Source: Magnetospirillum sp.
Lineage (GTDB): Bacteria; Pseudomonadota; Alphaproteobacteria; Rhodospirillales; Magnetospirillaceae
Reading direction: 5' to 3'
Assembly: GCA_020217035.1 (NCBI GenBank)
Contig: JAIWOG010000305.1
Span: 1-15,291, forward strand
DNA length: 15,291 nucleotides
Both the position numbers and the translations under genes were made by a program. Below are positions 5,799 through 13,547 of this stretch, piece after piece. The notes below the pieces were generated by a model. The model saw only the letters and a program-made list of their open reading frames with translations, was not told where the DNA came from and searched no databases. Within the stretch, counting starts at the first letter, position 1. Every line of letters starts with the position of its first letter.

Positions 5799-7292
5799 CT
5801 ATGCCCCATTCAGGGCCTTTTCCCGCCGTCTTTGCACCGAGGACGGGATGTTCATGCCCTCGCGGTACTTTGCCACTGTGCGCCGCGCGATGTCGATACT
5901 TTCGGCTTTCAGGATTTCGACGATGCGGTCGTCGGACAACACCTGCTTGCCTTCGGAATCGATCAATGCCTTGATGCGATGGCGCACCGATTCCGCCGAA
6001 TGGGCGTCACCGCCGTCGTTGGAGCCGATGGCCTGGGTGAAGAAATACTTCAATTCGTAGATGCCGCGCGGGGTGGCGATGTACTTGTTGGACGTCACCC
6101 GGCTGACGGTGCTTTCGTGCATGCCGATGGCCCCGGCGATGTCGCGCAGCACCAGCGGCCGCAGATGCTGGACGCCGTGGCGGAAGAAGGCGTCCTGCTG
6201 GCGCACCAGTTCGGTGGCCACCTTCAAGATGGTGGTGGCGCGCTGATGCAGCGACTTGACCAGCCAGTTGGCCGACTGGAAGCGTTCCGACAGATAGGAT
6301 TTGTCGTCGCGGTTGCGGGTTTGGTCCGACACCTGGGCGTAGTAGCGCTGGTTGACCAGAACGCGCGGCAGGGTGTCGGAATTCAATTCCACCATCCACG
6401 AGCCGTCCTGGTTGCGGCGCATCAGCACGTCCGGCGTCACCGGCTGCGCCACCACATGGTCGAAACGCAAAGCCGGCTTGGGGTCCAGCGCCTTGATCTC
6501 GCCGATCATCTCGGCCAGGTCTTCGGCGTCGATGCCGCACACCTTCATCAGCCCGGCCAGGTCGCGGCGGGCCAACATTTCAAGGTTGTCCAAAAGCGCC
6601 TGCATGGCCGGGTCCAGCCGGTCCCGCTCGGCCAGTTGCAGGGCCAGGCATTCCTTCAAGGACCGGGCGAAGACGCCGACCGGGTCGAAACGCTGCACCT
6701 TGACCAGCACCGCCTCGATGGCGGCGACGTCGCAGCCCAGCCGCGCTGCCAACTCGGCCAGGTCGCCGATCAGATAGCCCGATTCGTCCAGCATCTCGAT
6801 CAGATGCAGGCCGATCAGCTTTTGCGCCGGGTCGAGGACGTCGACGTTCAACTGGGCCACCAGATGGTCGCGCAGGGAAATCTCGCCGGCGACGATCTGT
6901 TCCAGGTTGTTCTCGCCGTCGTCGAAGCCGTGGTGGCCGCCCGACTGTCCCCATTGGCCGAAGGCTTCGCCGCCCAAGCCGTCGGCGACGCTGTCGTTGT
7001 TGTAGAGGTTGTCGTAATCCACATCCATGCCGTCCTCGGCCGAGCTTTGCGTCATGCCGTCCAGCATGGGCTCCTCGGCCGCCGGCTGCGGCATCTCGGG
7101 TTCGGGGGGGGCTTCCGGCTCGCCCCGCTCGCCGTCCTCGCGCTCCAGCAGCGGATTGCGTTCCAGTTCCTGCTCGATAAAGGCGGTCAGTTCCAGGTTG
7201 GACAATTGCAACAGCTTGATGGCCTGCTGCAATTGCGGCGTCATCACCAGGGACTGGCTTTGGCGAAGGTCAAGGCGAGGGGTCAGAGCCAT
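5799..7292 (-). CDS. rpoN: RNA polymerase sigma-54 factor RpoN
   Basis: A 497-aa sigma-54 factor that directs RNA polymerase to -24/-12 promoters and needs AAA+ activators. Region I is the Gln/Leu-rich activator-contact segment (LDLRQSQSLVMTPQLQQAIK). An acidic region II follows (EDGERGEPEAPPEPEMPQ and the area after it). The core-binding region includes SLRDHLVAQLN. The DNA-binding domain carries the helix-turn-helix IGMHESTVSRVTSNKYI, and the RpoN box ARRTVAKYRE is at 469-478, the family signature for -24 recognition. ATG at 7292 is 12 bp after the lptB stop with a poor SD, suggesting expression by readthrough or coupling from the lpt genes. Confidence 0.97.
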   Translation of the reverse strand: MALTPRLDLRQSQSLVMTPQLQQAIKLLQLSNLELTAFIEQELERNPLLEREDGERGEPEAPPEPEMPQPAAEEPMLDGMTQSSAEDGMDVDYDNLYNNDSVADGLGGEAFGQWGQSGGHHGFDDGENNLEQIVAGEISLRDHLVAQLNVDVLDPAQKLIGLHLIEMLDESGYLIGDLAELAARLGCDVAAIEAVLVKVQRFDPVGVFARSLKECLALQLAERDRLDPAMQALLDNLEMLARRDLAGLMKVCGIDAEDLAEMIGEIKALDPKPALRFDHVVAQPVTPDVLMRRNQDGSWMVELNSDTLPRVLVNQRYYAQVSDQTRNRDDKSYLSERFQSANWLVKSLHQRATTILKVATELVRQQDAFFRHGVQHLRPLVLRDIAGAIGMHESTVSRVTSNKYIATPRGIYELKYFFTQAIGSNDGGDAHSAESVRHRIKALIDSEGKQVLSDDRIVEILKAESIDIARRTVAKYREGMNIPSSVQRRREKALNGA

Positions 7293-7304
7293 GGCGTCAG
7301 GCTA

Positions 7305-8132
7305 TCACAGACTGAAGTGTTCACCCAGATAGACGCGCCTGACGCCTTCATGGGCAACGATTTCCGCCGGCCTCCCCTCCATCAGCACCACCCCGTCATG
7401 CAGGATGTAAGCGCGGTCGATGATGTCCAAGGTCTCGCGCACGTTGTGGTCGGTGATCAACACGCCGATGCCGCGATCCTTCAGATGCGACACCAAGTCA
7501 CGAATGTCCGAGACGGCGATGGGGTCGATGCCGGCCAAGGGTTCGTCCAGCAAGATGAAATGCGGCTTGGACGCAAGCGCCCGGGCGATTTCCACGCGGC
7601 GCCGCTCGCCGCCCGACAGCGCCATGGCCGGGGCCCGGCGGAGATGTTCGATGGAAAATTCCGCCAGCAGCGAATCCAAGGTGGTTTCCCGCACCTGGCG
7701 GTCGGGTTCCACCGCTTCCAGCACCGCCATGATGTTGCCTTCCACCGAGAGCCCACGGAAAATCGAGGCTTCCTGCGGCAGATAGCCGATGCCCAGACGG
7801 GCCCGCTGATACATGGGCAGGCCGGTGATGTCGTGGCCGTCCAGCTTGATGGCGCCGACATCGGGGTTGATCAGGCCGGTGATGCAATAGAAGCACGTGG
7901 TCTTGCCGGCGCCGTTGGGCCCCAAAAGCCCCACCGCCTCGCCGCGCTGCACGGAAATGGACACGTCGCGCAGCACCGACCGGCGCTTGAAGCTCTTGCC
8001 CAGGCTGGTGGCCACCAGACCGGCATCGGCGGCAACCAGGCGGGGACCGGAAACGGCGGAGGAGTCGATCTCTTCTTGGCCAATCACGGGCTCGGCGGAT
8101 TCGTAGTCGTTCATGTTGTCCATACCGCCCAT
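7305..8132 (-). CDS. lptB: LPS export ABC transporter ATP-binding protein LptB
   Basis: The cytoplasmic ATPase of the LptB2FGC complex, which extracts LPS from the inner membrane. Walker [10 protein letters not shown] (71-79), ABC signature LSGGERRR (172-179), Walker [13 protein letters not shown] (192-203) and the H-loop His229 are all present. The segment [20 protein letters not shown] is typical of LptB. At 275 aa it exceeds the usual 240 or so by an acidic N-terminal extension (about residues 1-38). The ATG at 8132 shares a base with the lptA stop (TAATG), which argues for this coupled start. A second Met at codon 4 (8123) is possible and would barely change the protein. Confidence 0.96.
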   Translation of the reverse strand: MGGMDNMNDYESAEPVIGQEEIDSSAVSGPRLVAADAGLVATSLGKSFKRRSVLRDVSISVQRGEAVGLLGPNGAGKTTCFYCITGLINPDVGAIKLDGHDITGLPMYQRARLGIGYLPQEASIFRGLSVEGNIMAVLEAVEPDRQVRETTLDSLLAEFSIEHLRRAPAMALSGGERRRVEIARALASKPHFILLDEPLAGIDPIAVSDIRDLVSHLKDRGIGVLITDHNVRETLDIIDRAYILHDGVVLMEGRPAEIVAHEGVRRVYLGEHFSL

Positions 8133-8989
8133 TACCGCTTATCCCCGGTCGGCCCGGCCCCTTTGAACACGGCACGCCGCTGTTCCGGGTCCTGCTTTTC
8201 GGGGGTGAAGGTGCCACGCACCCTGGTTTCGCCCGCCCCACCGGGAGGAGCGCCGAACAACTTGCTGATCCCGGTGTTCATGTTGACGTGGGCGTAGCCG
8301 CCGTTCAACTCGTTCCCATCGCGGACGATCTTAACCGAACCGGCGACGGTGGCGATACCGGTTTCCAGGTTGTAGTCGGAACGATCGCCGGTGACCACTT
8401 CCTTGGCGGTGGTCAGGATCACATGACCATAGCCGTCGGCCCGCTTCATCACCAACTCGCCCTTGGGACCGTCCTTGAAATGGGACGTCAGGATGTCGGC
8501 CTGGACCTTGCGGTCCTTGGTGGTGGCCACGGCGTCGCCACGCGCCACCGCCATGCGGTCCTTTTCCCAATATTCCAGGGTATCCTTGGCGGTGATCTCG
8601 TCGGTGGCGGTGACGATGCGCCCCGGCGTGCCGCGCAGCACGAAGATGGCCTTTTCCAGGTCGTAGGTGGCCTTGTGGCCGGTGGCGGTCTCGGTGGGGG
8701 TCTTGATGGTGACGTTGCCGTCGGCGTCAAGGCGCCAGATCTCGTTGCCGCCTTGGCCGTCCCGATAATAGGCGGTCAAGGTGTCGGCGGTCACCGTCAC
8801 GGTGCCGCGCACCGCCTTGGCGTTGCCCCGCGCGATCACCCTGGTGGCGTCCGAAATCCATTCGATGCCTTCGTCGGCATAGACTTGGATTTCTTCGTTG
8901 TTGCCCCGCGCCATGTTGAAGCCCTGGGCGTGCGCCACCAGGGGAAACAACAGGGGAAAAGCCGCGCACAGCAGACGCCACGTCTTCAT
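8132..8989 (-). CDS. lptA: LPS transport periplasmic protein LptA (OstA-like)
   Basis: A 285-aa periplasmic protein forming the beta-jellyroll bridge that carries LPS to the outer membrane. The signal peptide [21 protein letters not shown] ends in AHA before Gln22. The mature part is an OstA/LptA fold of repeating strands ([74 protein letters not shown]). The ATG at 8989 overlaps the lptC stop (ATGA) and gives the signal peptide; longer in-frame starts further up would lie inside lptC. Its end overlaps the lptB start by one base. Confidence 0.93.
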   Translation of the reverse strand: MKTWRLLCAAFPLLFPLVAHAQGFNMARGNNEEIQVYADEGIEWISDATRVIARGNAKAVRGTVTVTADTLTAYYRDGQGGNEIWRLDADGNVTIKTPTETATGHKATYDLEKAIFVLRGTPGRIVTATDEITAKDTLEYWEKDRMAVARGDAVATTKDRKVQADILTSHFKDGPKGELVMKRADGYGHVILTTAKEVVTGDRSDYNLETGIATVAGSVKIVRDGNELNGGYAHVNMNTGISKLFGAPPGGAGETRVRGTFTPEKQDPEQRRAVFKGAGPTGDKR

Positions 8990-9678
8990 TTCTTGTTCCC
9001 CGCCCCCTTCAAAGTCATGCCGGACTGGCCGGTGACGACGATCTTGCGCCCCTGGTCGCTCAGGCGGAAACCCTGGCCGTCCAGCCGTCCCTGCGGTCCC
9101 TTGCCGGTGACCGGGTCGTGACCTTCGGCGGTCGAATCCTTCAAGTTGATGCGCGCCCTTTGGGTGTGCATCTCGTAGCCCTGGTCGTGGTACAGGTTGA
9201 CGTCGCCTTCCAGGTCCAGCCATTGCTCCTGCTGGTAATAGGTTCCCAGCTTGGCCTCGATGTAAACCCCGGCGCCGCTTTGGGTGACGAAATCGGCCTT
9301 GGGATTGTCCAGCACCACCACGCCGTTCTTGGGATCTTCTTCCGTACCCTTGTCGGCGGTGACGGCGAACGGATTGTTGCGCTTGTCGACACCGTGATAG
9401 CGGGCGTTGACCATGGACAGGTTTTCCACCGAGGTGGGCGCCAGTTCGGCGAAGCTCAACTGGAAGCCTTTTTCCGGCGCCCGCAACGACGGCCAGATCC
9501 CCAACATCAACAACAGCACCAAGGCGGTGGCGGGCAGCACCACCCGCAACAGCGCCACGCGGCGGGAATGACGGTGGGACGCGACCGAGCGTACCGGATG
9601 CGCCTTGTTCCGCAACAGGCGGCCGCCGCGCTTGGGCGCGGGCGAAGGTCGCATTTCGGTGTCGGCGCGTAAATCCAT
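8986..9678 (-). CDS. lptC: LPS export system protein LptC
   Basis: A 230-aa bitopic inner-membrane protein that links LptB2FG to LptA. A basic cytoplasmic N-terminus (1-41, many Arg/His) precedes one membrane helix (about 42-62, VALLRVVLPATALVLLLMLGI), then a periplasmic beta-jellyroll similar to LptA (for example YIEAKLGTYYQQEQWLDLEGDVNLYHDQGYEMHTQRARINL). The sequence is diverged, as usual for LptC, but the position between kdsD (16-bp gap) and lptA (4-base overlap) confirms it. The N-terminal tail is longer than in E. coli. Confidence 0.92.
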   Translation of the reverse strand: MDLRADTEMRPSPAPKRGGRLLRNKAHPVRSVASHRHSRRVALLRVVLPATALVLLLMLGIWPSLRAPEKGFQLSFAELAPTSVENLSMVNARYHGVDKRNNPFAVTADKGTEEDPKNGVVVLDNPKADFVTQSGAGVYIEAKLGTYYQQEQWLDLEGDVNLYHDQGYEMHTQRARINLKDSTAEGHDPVTGKGPQGRLDGQGFRLSDQGRKIVVTGQSGMTLKGAGNKK

Positions 9679-9694
9679 GACGGCGGCCCCAATC

Positions 9695-10678
9695 CTAGAT
9701 CACGCCGGAACGCAGCAGGTCATGCACGTGGACCACGCCCACCGGCCGCCCATTATCGACCACGAACAGGCTGGTGATGGATTTCTCGTTCATGATGCGC
9801 AAGGCTTCCGCCGCCAACAGGCTGGGCGCCACCGTCTTCGGATTGCGGGTCATCACCTGCTGGGCCGGGGCGTGCATCAGCTCGGGGTCCAGGTGGCGGC
9901 GCAGGTCGCCGTCGGTGATGATGCCGGCCAGCAGACCGTCCGCGCCGACCACGCCGACACAGCCCAGGCTTTTGGCCGTCATTTCCAGGATGACCTGGGT
10001 CATGCCGTCCTCGGGCCTGACCAACGGCAGGCCGTCGCCGCCGTGCATGATGTCGGCCACCTTCAACAAGCGCCGGCCCAACTGCCCCCCGGGATGGAAG
10101 ACGCGGAAATCGGCGGCGGTGAAGCCGCGCCGTTCCAGCAGCGCCACCGCCAGGGCGTCGCCCAGGGCCAGCATCATGGTGGTCGAGGTGGTGGGCGCCA
10201 AGCCCATGGGACAGGCTTCGGGAATGGGCGGCAACACCAGGGCCACGTCGGATTGGGTGGCCAAGGTGCTGGCGGGGCGCGAGGTGACGCCGATCAAGGG
10301 AATGTTGAAGCGCCGGGTGAAGGCGATGATGTCGGACAATTCCGGGGTCTCGCCGGAATTGGACAGCGCGATCACCGCGTCGTCGGTGGTGATCATCCCC
10401 AAATCGCCGTGGCTGGCCTCGGCCGGATGAACGAAGAAAGACGGCGTGCCGGTGGAGGCCAAGGTGGCGGCCACCTTGCACCCCACATGGCCGGACTTGC
10501 CCATGCCCGACACCACCACGCGGCCCTTGACCGCGGCCAAGGCGTCGCAGGCGGCGACGAAGGGGCCGTCCAGGGATTCGGCTAATGCCCGCAGGGCCTC
10601 GGCCTCGGTGGCCAGCACACGGTGGGCGACGAGAAGATCAGCGGAAGCGGCGGAACCGTCGGGGACGGTGGATGTCAT
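9695..10678 (-). CDS. kdsD: D-arabinose 5-phosphate isomerase (KpsF/GutQ family)
   Basis: Converts ribulose 5-phosphate to arabinose 5-phosphate, the first step of Kdo synthesis for LPS. The 327 residues match the family length. A SIS sugar-isomerase domain (about 40-190) has VVVSGMGKSGHVGCKVAATLASTGTPSFF, EASHGDLGM and ALSNSGET. It is followed by the family hallmark HPGGQLGRRLLKVADIMH and two CBS domains (about 205-265 and 275-327). The ATG at 10678 is chosen because it has AGGG seven bases upstream; an in-frame extension to 10774 would be unusual for the family. It directly precedes lptC, placing Kdo supply next to LPS transport. Confidence 0.93.
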   Translation of the reverse strand: MTSTVPDGSAASADLLVAHRVLATEAEALRALAESLDGPFVAACDALAAVKGRVVVSGMGKSGHVGCKVAATLASTGTPSFFVHPAEASHGDLGMITTDDAVIALSNSGETPELSDIIAFTRRFNIPLIGVTSRPASTLATQSDVALVLPPIPEACPMGLAPTTSTTMMLALGDALAVALLERRGFTAADFRVFHPGGQLGRRLLKVADIMHGGDGLPLVRPEDGMTQVILEMTAKSLGCVGVVGADGLLAGIITDGDLRRHLDPELMHAPAQQVMTRNPKTVAPSLLAAEALRIMNEKSITSLFVVDNGRPVGVVHVHDLLRSGVI

Positions 10679-10709
10679 GGTGTGGCCCTGGCCCAAACTT
10701 GCAATCCCC

Positions 10710-10739
10710 GCGCCAAACGGCGCAAGGCCCTTAACTATA
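10710..10739 (-). promoter_or_regulatory. Possible kdsD promoter -10 and leader hairpin
   Basis: In the 117-bp nrnC-kdsD gap the minus strand has TATAGT (10739-10734, 5/6 to a -10) but no clear -35. Downstream, GCGCC (10710-10714) and GGCGC (10719-10723) form a 5-bp stem with a 4-nt loop in the presumed leader. It could be an internal operon promoter; support is weak. Confidence 0.25.
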
Positions 10740-10795
10740 CGAATCGTGAGGGGAAGCGGAAGGGTAAAAGCCACCCGCCCTGCAAGTTGCCACGC

Positions 10796-11407
10796 TTAAT
10801 GGCTGAAGACGTCCTCTTCGTCCCATCCCGCCAGGTCCAGGGCGGCGCGGTCGGGCAGGAAGCGGAAGCAGGCTTCGACCAATTCGCGACGGCCCTCGCG
10901 GTCCAACAAGACGTCCAGCTTGGCCTTCAGCTGATGCAGGTACAGCACGTCTGACGCGGCATAGGCCAATTGGTCGTCGGTCAAGCTCGCCGCCCCCCAA
11001 TCCGAGGTCTGCTGTTGCTTGGACAGGTCCACCCCCAGCAATTCGCGGCACAAATCCTTCAGCCCGTGGCGGTCGGTGTTGGTGCGCACCAGCTTGCTGG
11101 CCAGCTTGGTGCACCACACCGGTTCGCAGCGCACGCCTAGATACTTGGCCACCATGGCCAGGTCGAAACGGGCGAAGTGAAACAGCTTGGTGACCTTGGG
11201 ATCGCTCAGCAAGCGCTTCAGGTTGGGGGCGCTGTAATCGGAATCGGGGAAATGCACCACATGGGCATGGCCGTCGCCCGCCGACAATTGGATGACGCAC
11301 AGGCGGTCGCGCACCAGGCTCAGGCCCATGGTCTCGCTGTCGATGGCAACGACAGTCCCCAAATCAACATCCGCGGGAAGATCGCCGACATGGTAGTGGA
11401 TGGACAT
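10796..11407 (-). CDS. nrnC: Nano-RNase NrnC (RNase D-like DEDDy exoribonuclease)
   Basis: A 203-aa 3'-5' exoribonuclease that degrades di- and short oligoribonucleotides, replacing Orn in many alphaproteobacteria. DEDDy catalytic residues are D23 and E25 (AIDSETMGL), D82 (LFHFARFDLA), and Y149 and D153 (YAASDVLYLH). It lacks the HRDC domains of true RNase D. Internal segments such as CTKLASKLVRTNTDRHGLKDLC and SKQQQTSDWGA match NrnC from memory. The start is the ATG at 11407 because AAGGAG lies 8 bases upstream; the in-frame extension would run into tRNA-Leu. Its SD is enclosed in a strong hairpin. kdsD follows after a 117-bp gap. Confidence 0.93.
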   Translation of the reverse strand: MSIHYHVGDLPADVDLGTVVAIDSETMGLSLVRDRLCVIQLSAGDGHAHVVHFPDSDYSAPNLKRLLSDPKVTKLFHFARFDLAMVAKYLGVRCEPVWCTKLASKLVRTNTDRHGLKDLCRELLGVDLSKQQQTSDWGAASLTDDQLAYAASDVLYLHQLKAKLDVLLDREGRRELVEACFRFLPDRAALDLAGWDEEDVFSH

Positions 11408-11410
11408 GCG

Positions 11411-11444
11411 AACGGCTCCTTCTGGGTTTCCCCAAGGAGCCGTT
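11411..11444 (-). promoter_or_regulatory. Hairpin sequestering the nrnC ribosome binding site, GAAA tetraloop
   Basis: On the minus strand AACGGCTCCTT (11444-11434) pairs perfectly with AAGGAGCCGTT (11421-11411). The helix continues with GGG (11433-11431) and CCC (11426-11424) after a 2-nt AG bulge, and is capped by GAAA (11430-11427). The 3' arm contains the nrnC SD AAGGAG, ending three bases before the ATG. With the SD fully paired, initiation should be blocked unless the stem is melted, cleaved or bound. No T-tract follows, which argues against a plain terminator. Confidence 0.7.
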
Positions 11445-11452
11445 GGCAGGTG

Positions 11453-11466
11453 ACCCCTGAAGGGGT
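11453..11466 (-). other. Small hairpin downstream of tRNA-Leu
   Basis: ACCCC and GGGGT flank TGAA (5-6 bp stem) between the tRNA-Leu 3' end and the nrnC leader hairpin. It may be part of the tRNA 3' trailer. No T-tract is present on either side. Confidence 0.35.
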
Positions 11467-11492
11467 GGTCCGACGAAAATCGCCGGAAGATA

Positions 11493-11579
11493 TGGTGCCC
11501 AGGAGAAGACTCGAACTTCCAAGACCTTGCGGTCACACGGACCTGAACCGTGCGCGTCTACCAATTCCGCCACCTGGGC
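11493..11579 (-). tRNA. tRNA-Leu (anticodon CAG)
   Basis: An 87-nt class II tRNA with encoded CCA. Acceptor arms GCCCAGG and CCTGGGC pair over 7 bp, with discriminator A. The anticodon stem CACGG/CCGTG encloses TTCAGGT, giving anticodon CAG for CUG codons, the commonest Leu codon in such GC-rich genomes. The long variable arm GACC-GCAA-GGTC is typical of Leu. The T arm is GGAAG/CTTCT around TTCGAGT. The CAG anticodon and variable arm exclude Ser and Tyr. Confidence 0.96.
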
Positions 11580-11651
11580 TTAGGTGGTGTGCCCTTGGGT
11601 TTCCCCTTCGAGCTGGCATCTCTTCGGGGGTGCTCCCCGTCGAGGCGCAGA

Positions 11652-11711
11652 GAAATATTCGACCGGCCGCGCCCTGTCAACCGACAAAAAAAGCGTTTTC
11701 AAAAAAAAATT
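11652..11711 (-). promoter_or_regulatory. tRNA-Leu promoter with UP element
   Basis: On the minus strand TTGACA (11680-11675, perfect -35), a 17-bp spacer and TATTTC (11657-11652) form a sigma-70 promoter. The predicted start is near 11645, about 66 nt before the mature tRNA. Immediately upstream, A/T tracts at 11686-11692 and 11701-11709 fall at about -41 to -66, where a UP element contacts the alpha C-terminal domains. Confidence 0.75.
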
Positions 11712-11750
11712 CATGCCCGGCGTTTTCCCCCCTGCCCGCTTGCGCGGCCA

Positions 11751-11779
11751 TTGCGTCAAGGTGGCGAAACGACTAGCCT
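11751..11779 (+). promoter_or_regulatory. Candidate promoter for the NDUFA9-like gene
   Basis: TTGCGT (11751-11756), a 17-bp spacer and TAGCCT (11774-11779) are the best hexamer pair upstream of the gene at 11844. The -10 matches the consensus poorly, so this is tentative. Confidence 0.25.
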
Positions 11780-11843
11780 TTTCTCCAAACAGACAAGGTC
11801 GCCCACAAGGGCGGCGGCCCTGGGGAGCGGAGGTCCAAAAGAC

Positions 11844-12827
11844 ATGACCCGGAATGTAGTCACCATCTTCGGCGGTTCCGGCTTCATCGGCCGGCACGTG
11901 GTCAAGCGTTTCGCCAAGGCCGGCTGGATCGTCCGCGCCGCCATGCGCGACCCCGTCGCCGGCGGTTTCCTGAAGACCATGGGCGAACCGGGTCAAGTCA
12001 CCCCCATCCTGGTCGATGTCGGCGACGCCGAAGCCGTGCGCGACGCCGTCGCCGGCGCCCGCTGCGTGGTCAACCTGGTGGGCATCTTGTTCGAGAAGGG
12101 CAAGCGCCGTTTCGACACCATGCACACCCAGGCGGCGGCGACCATCGCCCAAGCCTCGGCGGCGGCCGGTGTGGCCTCCTTGGTGCAGATGTCGGCGCTG
12201 GGCGCCGACAAGGGATCGGCCTCGGCCTATGCCCGCAGCAAGGCCCTGGGCGAGGAAGCGGTGCAGGCCGCCTTCCCGGCCGCCGTCATCATCCGCCCGT
12301 CGGTGGTGTTCGGCCCCGACGACGACTTCTTCAACCGCTTCGCCAAGCTGGCCCGCATGTCGCCGGTGCTTCCGGTGTTCACCCATGACGGATTCAAGCT
12401 GGCCCACACCGAAAACGGCATGGAACTGGACCTGTTCGGGTCGGGGGGCACCACCTTCCAGCCGGTGCACGTGGGGGACGTGGCGGAAGCCATCTTCCGT
12501 GCCGCCACCGAACCGGCCGCCGCCGGCAAGATCTACGAACTGGGCGGGCCGCGCCGCTACACCATGAAGGAAATCATGGAAACCGTGCTGGCCGCCACCG
12601 GCCTGAAGCGCTGCCTGCTGCCGCTGCCCTTCGCCGCCGCCGGACTCCAGGCGGCCTTCCTGCAATTCCTGCCCACCCCGCCCTTGACCCCGGACCAGGT
12701 GGCGCTGATGCGCACCGACAACGTGGTGCGCGGCGGCAAGCCGGGTTTGGCCGAATTGGGCATCGTCCCCACCGCCTGCGAGGCGGTGGTCCCCGGCTAT
12801 CTGGCCCGCTACGCGCCGACGTCGTAA
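11844..12827 (+). CDS. Complex I NDUFA9-family NAD(P)-binding protein (atypical SDR)
   Basis: A 327-aa atypical short-chain dehydrogenase/reductase with a Rossmann fold. The nucleotide-binding loop is GGSGFIG (10-16), with VVNLVGILFE (75-84) at the end of the fourth strand and YARSK (Y129, K133). The pattern IIRPSVVFGPDDDFFNRFA is typical of the alphaproteobacterial homologues of mitochondrial complex I subunit NDUFA9/39 kDa, which bind NADPH and stabilise complex I. The start is ATG 11844 with GGAGG about 10 bases upstream; in-frame sequence further upstream overlaps the tRNA-Leu promoter. It stands alone and converges on the UPF0145 gene with only 8 bp between stops. Enzymatic activity is not implied. 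Confidence 0.88.
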   Translation: MTRNVVTIFGGSGFIGRHVVKRFAKAGWIVRAAMRDPVAGGFLKTMGEPGQVTPILVDVGDAEAVRDAVAGARCVVNLVGILFEKGKRRFDTMHTQAAATIAQASAAAGVASLVQMSALGADKGSASAYARSKALGEEAVQAAFPAAVIIRPSVVFGPDDDFFNRFAKLARMSPVLPVFTHDGFKLAHTENGMELDLFGSGGTTFQPVHVGDVAEAIFRAATEPAAAGKIYELGGPRRYTMKEIMETVLAATGLKRCLLPLPFAAAGLQAAFLQFLPTPPLTPDQVALMRTDNVVRGGKPGLAELGIVPTACEAVVPGYLARYAPTS

Positions 12828-12835
12828 GGCGCCGC

Positions 12836-13162
12836 TCAGCCGCCCAAGGTGACGGCGGTGCCGTTGACGCTGACCATCAGCAAGGTCTTGCTGTCGCCGC
12901 CGATCACTTCGTAATCCAGATCGACGCCGACCACCGCGTCGGCGCCCAATTCCTTGGCCCGCGCGATCATGTCGGCGATGGCCATGTCCTTGCCATCCTG
13001 CAACACCTTCTCGTAGGAGGCGGCGCGGCCGCCCACCACGTCACGGATGGATGCGAACAGGTCCTTGAACACGTTGGTGCCCAGGACCGCGTCGCCCGAG
13101 ACGATGCCCAGATAAGACGCGATGCGGGCGCCTTCGACGGATTCCGTGGTGGTGACGATCAT
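12836..13162 (-). CDS. YbjQ/UPF0145 family protein
   Basis: A 108-aa protein of the UPF0145 (YbjQ, putative heavy-metal-binding) family, recognised by [70 protein letters not shown] and the C-terminal [13 protein letters not shown]. Family structures are small oligomers; function is unknown. The ATG at 13162 has GGGAGG seven bases upstream. It follows a 77-aa gene (68-bp gap) on the same strand and converges with the NDUFA9-like gene. Confidence 0.9.
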   Translation of the reverse strand: MIVTTTESVEGARIASYLGIVSGDAVLGTNVFKDLFASIRDVVGGRAASYEKVLQDGKDMAIADMIARAKELGADAVVGVDLDYEVIGGDSKTLLMVSVNGTAVTLGG

Positions 13163-13230
13163 GTCTGCGCCTCCCGCGCTGTGGTGAAACCCCCATATGG
13201 CGCGGGATGGCGAAGAATCAACGCGCTGCG

Positions 13231-13464
13231 TCAGAACTCGCCGCCTTGCCGTACATGCTGGAAGCAATCGGGATCAAACAACATGGACACGGCGACCGTC
13301 ATGGCCCGTGCCCCGTTACGCTCGACCATGCGGACATGGGGGGGGATGTCGGGATATTCGAACACGCGCTCGACAACCCATTCGCCCCCATAGGTGCCGG
13401 CCTTGCGAAAAATGTCACCGGGCGCGACATCCACACCCCGGGACCGGCGGCCAAACAGGCTCAT
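13231..13464 (-). CDS. Small uncharacterised protein, 77 aa
   Basis: [20 protein letters not shown] starts a small basic protein that I do not recognise by name. It has a charged N-terminus, a central [26 protein letters not shown] and a C-terminal [16 protein letters not shown], suggesting a small beta-rich domain; no signal peptide or membrane helix is seen. Start ATG 13464 is preceded by GAGGAAAGG about 9 bases upstream; a longer in-frame start at 13512 is less likely. It lies between dinB (83-bp gap) and the UPF0145 gene, all on one strand. The good SD and the position in an otherwise empty gap support a real gene. Confidence 0.75.
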   Translation of the reverse strand: MSLFGRRSRGVDVAPGDIFRKAGTYGGEWVVERVFEYPDIPPHVRMVERNGARAMTVAVSMLFDPDCFQHVRQGGEF

Positions 13465-13547
13465 GGTGATAAACCTTTCCTCATAAAGCCCTTCACTTCC
13501 CCTCGCCCCCACTCATACCGCGACCAACCAAGGCTTGTCGAGAGACG

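Noticed and set aside
5769..8297. 842-codon plus-strand open frame opposite rpoN and lptB
   Set aside because: It is antisense to two unmistakable genes, is His/Gln-rich with low-complexity composition, and has no recognisable domain; it is a GC-rich shadow frame.
8990..9223. Longer lptA start
   Set aside because: It would overlap lptC extensively and hide the clear signal peptide at 8989.
11408..11536. Longer nrnC start
   Set aside because: It would run through the hairpin and into tRNA-Leu; ATG 11407 has a strong SD and matches family length.
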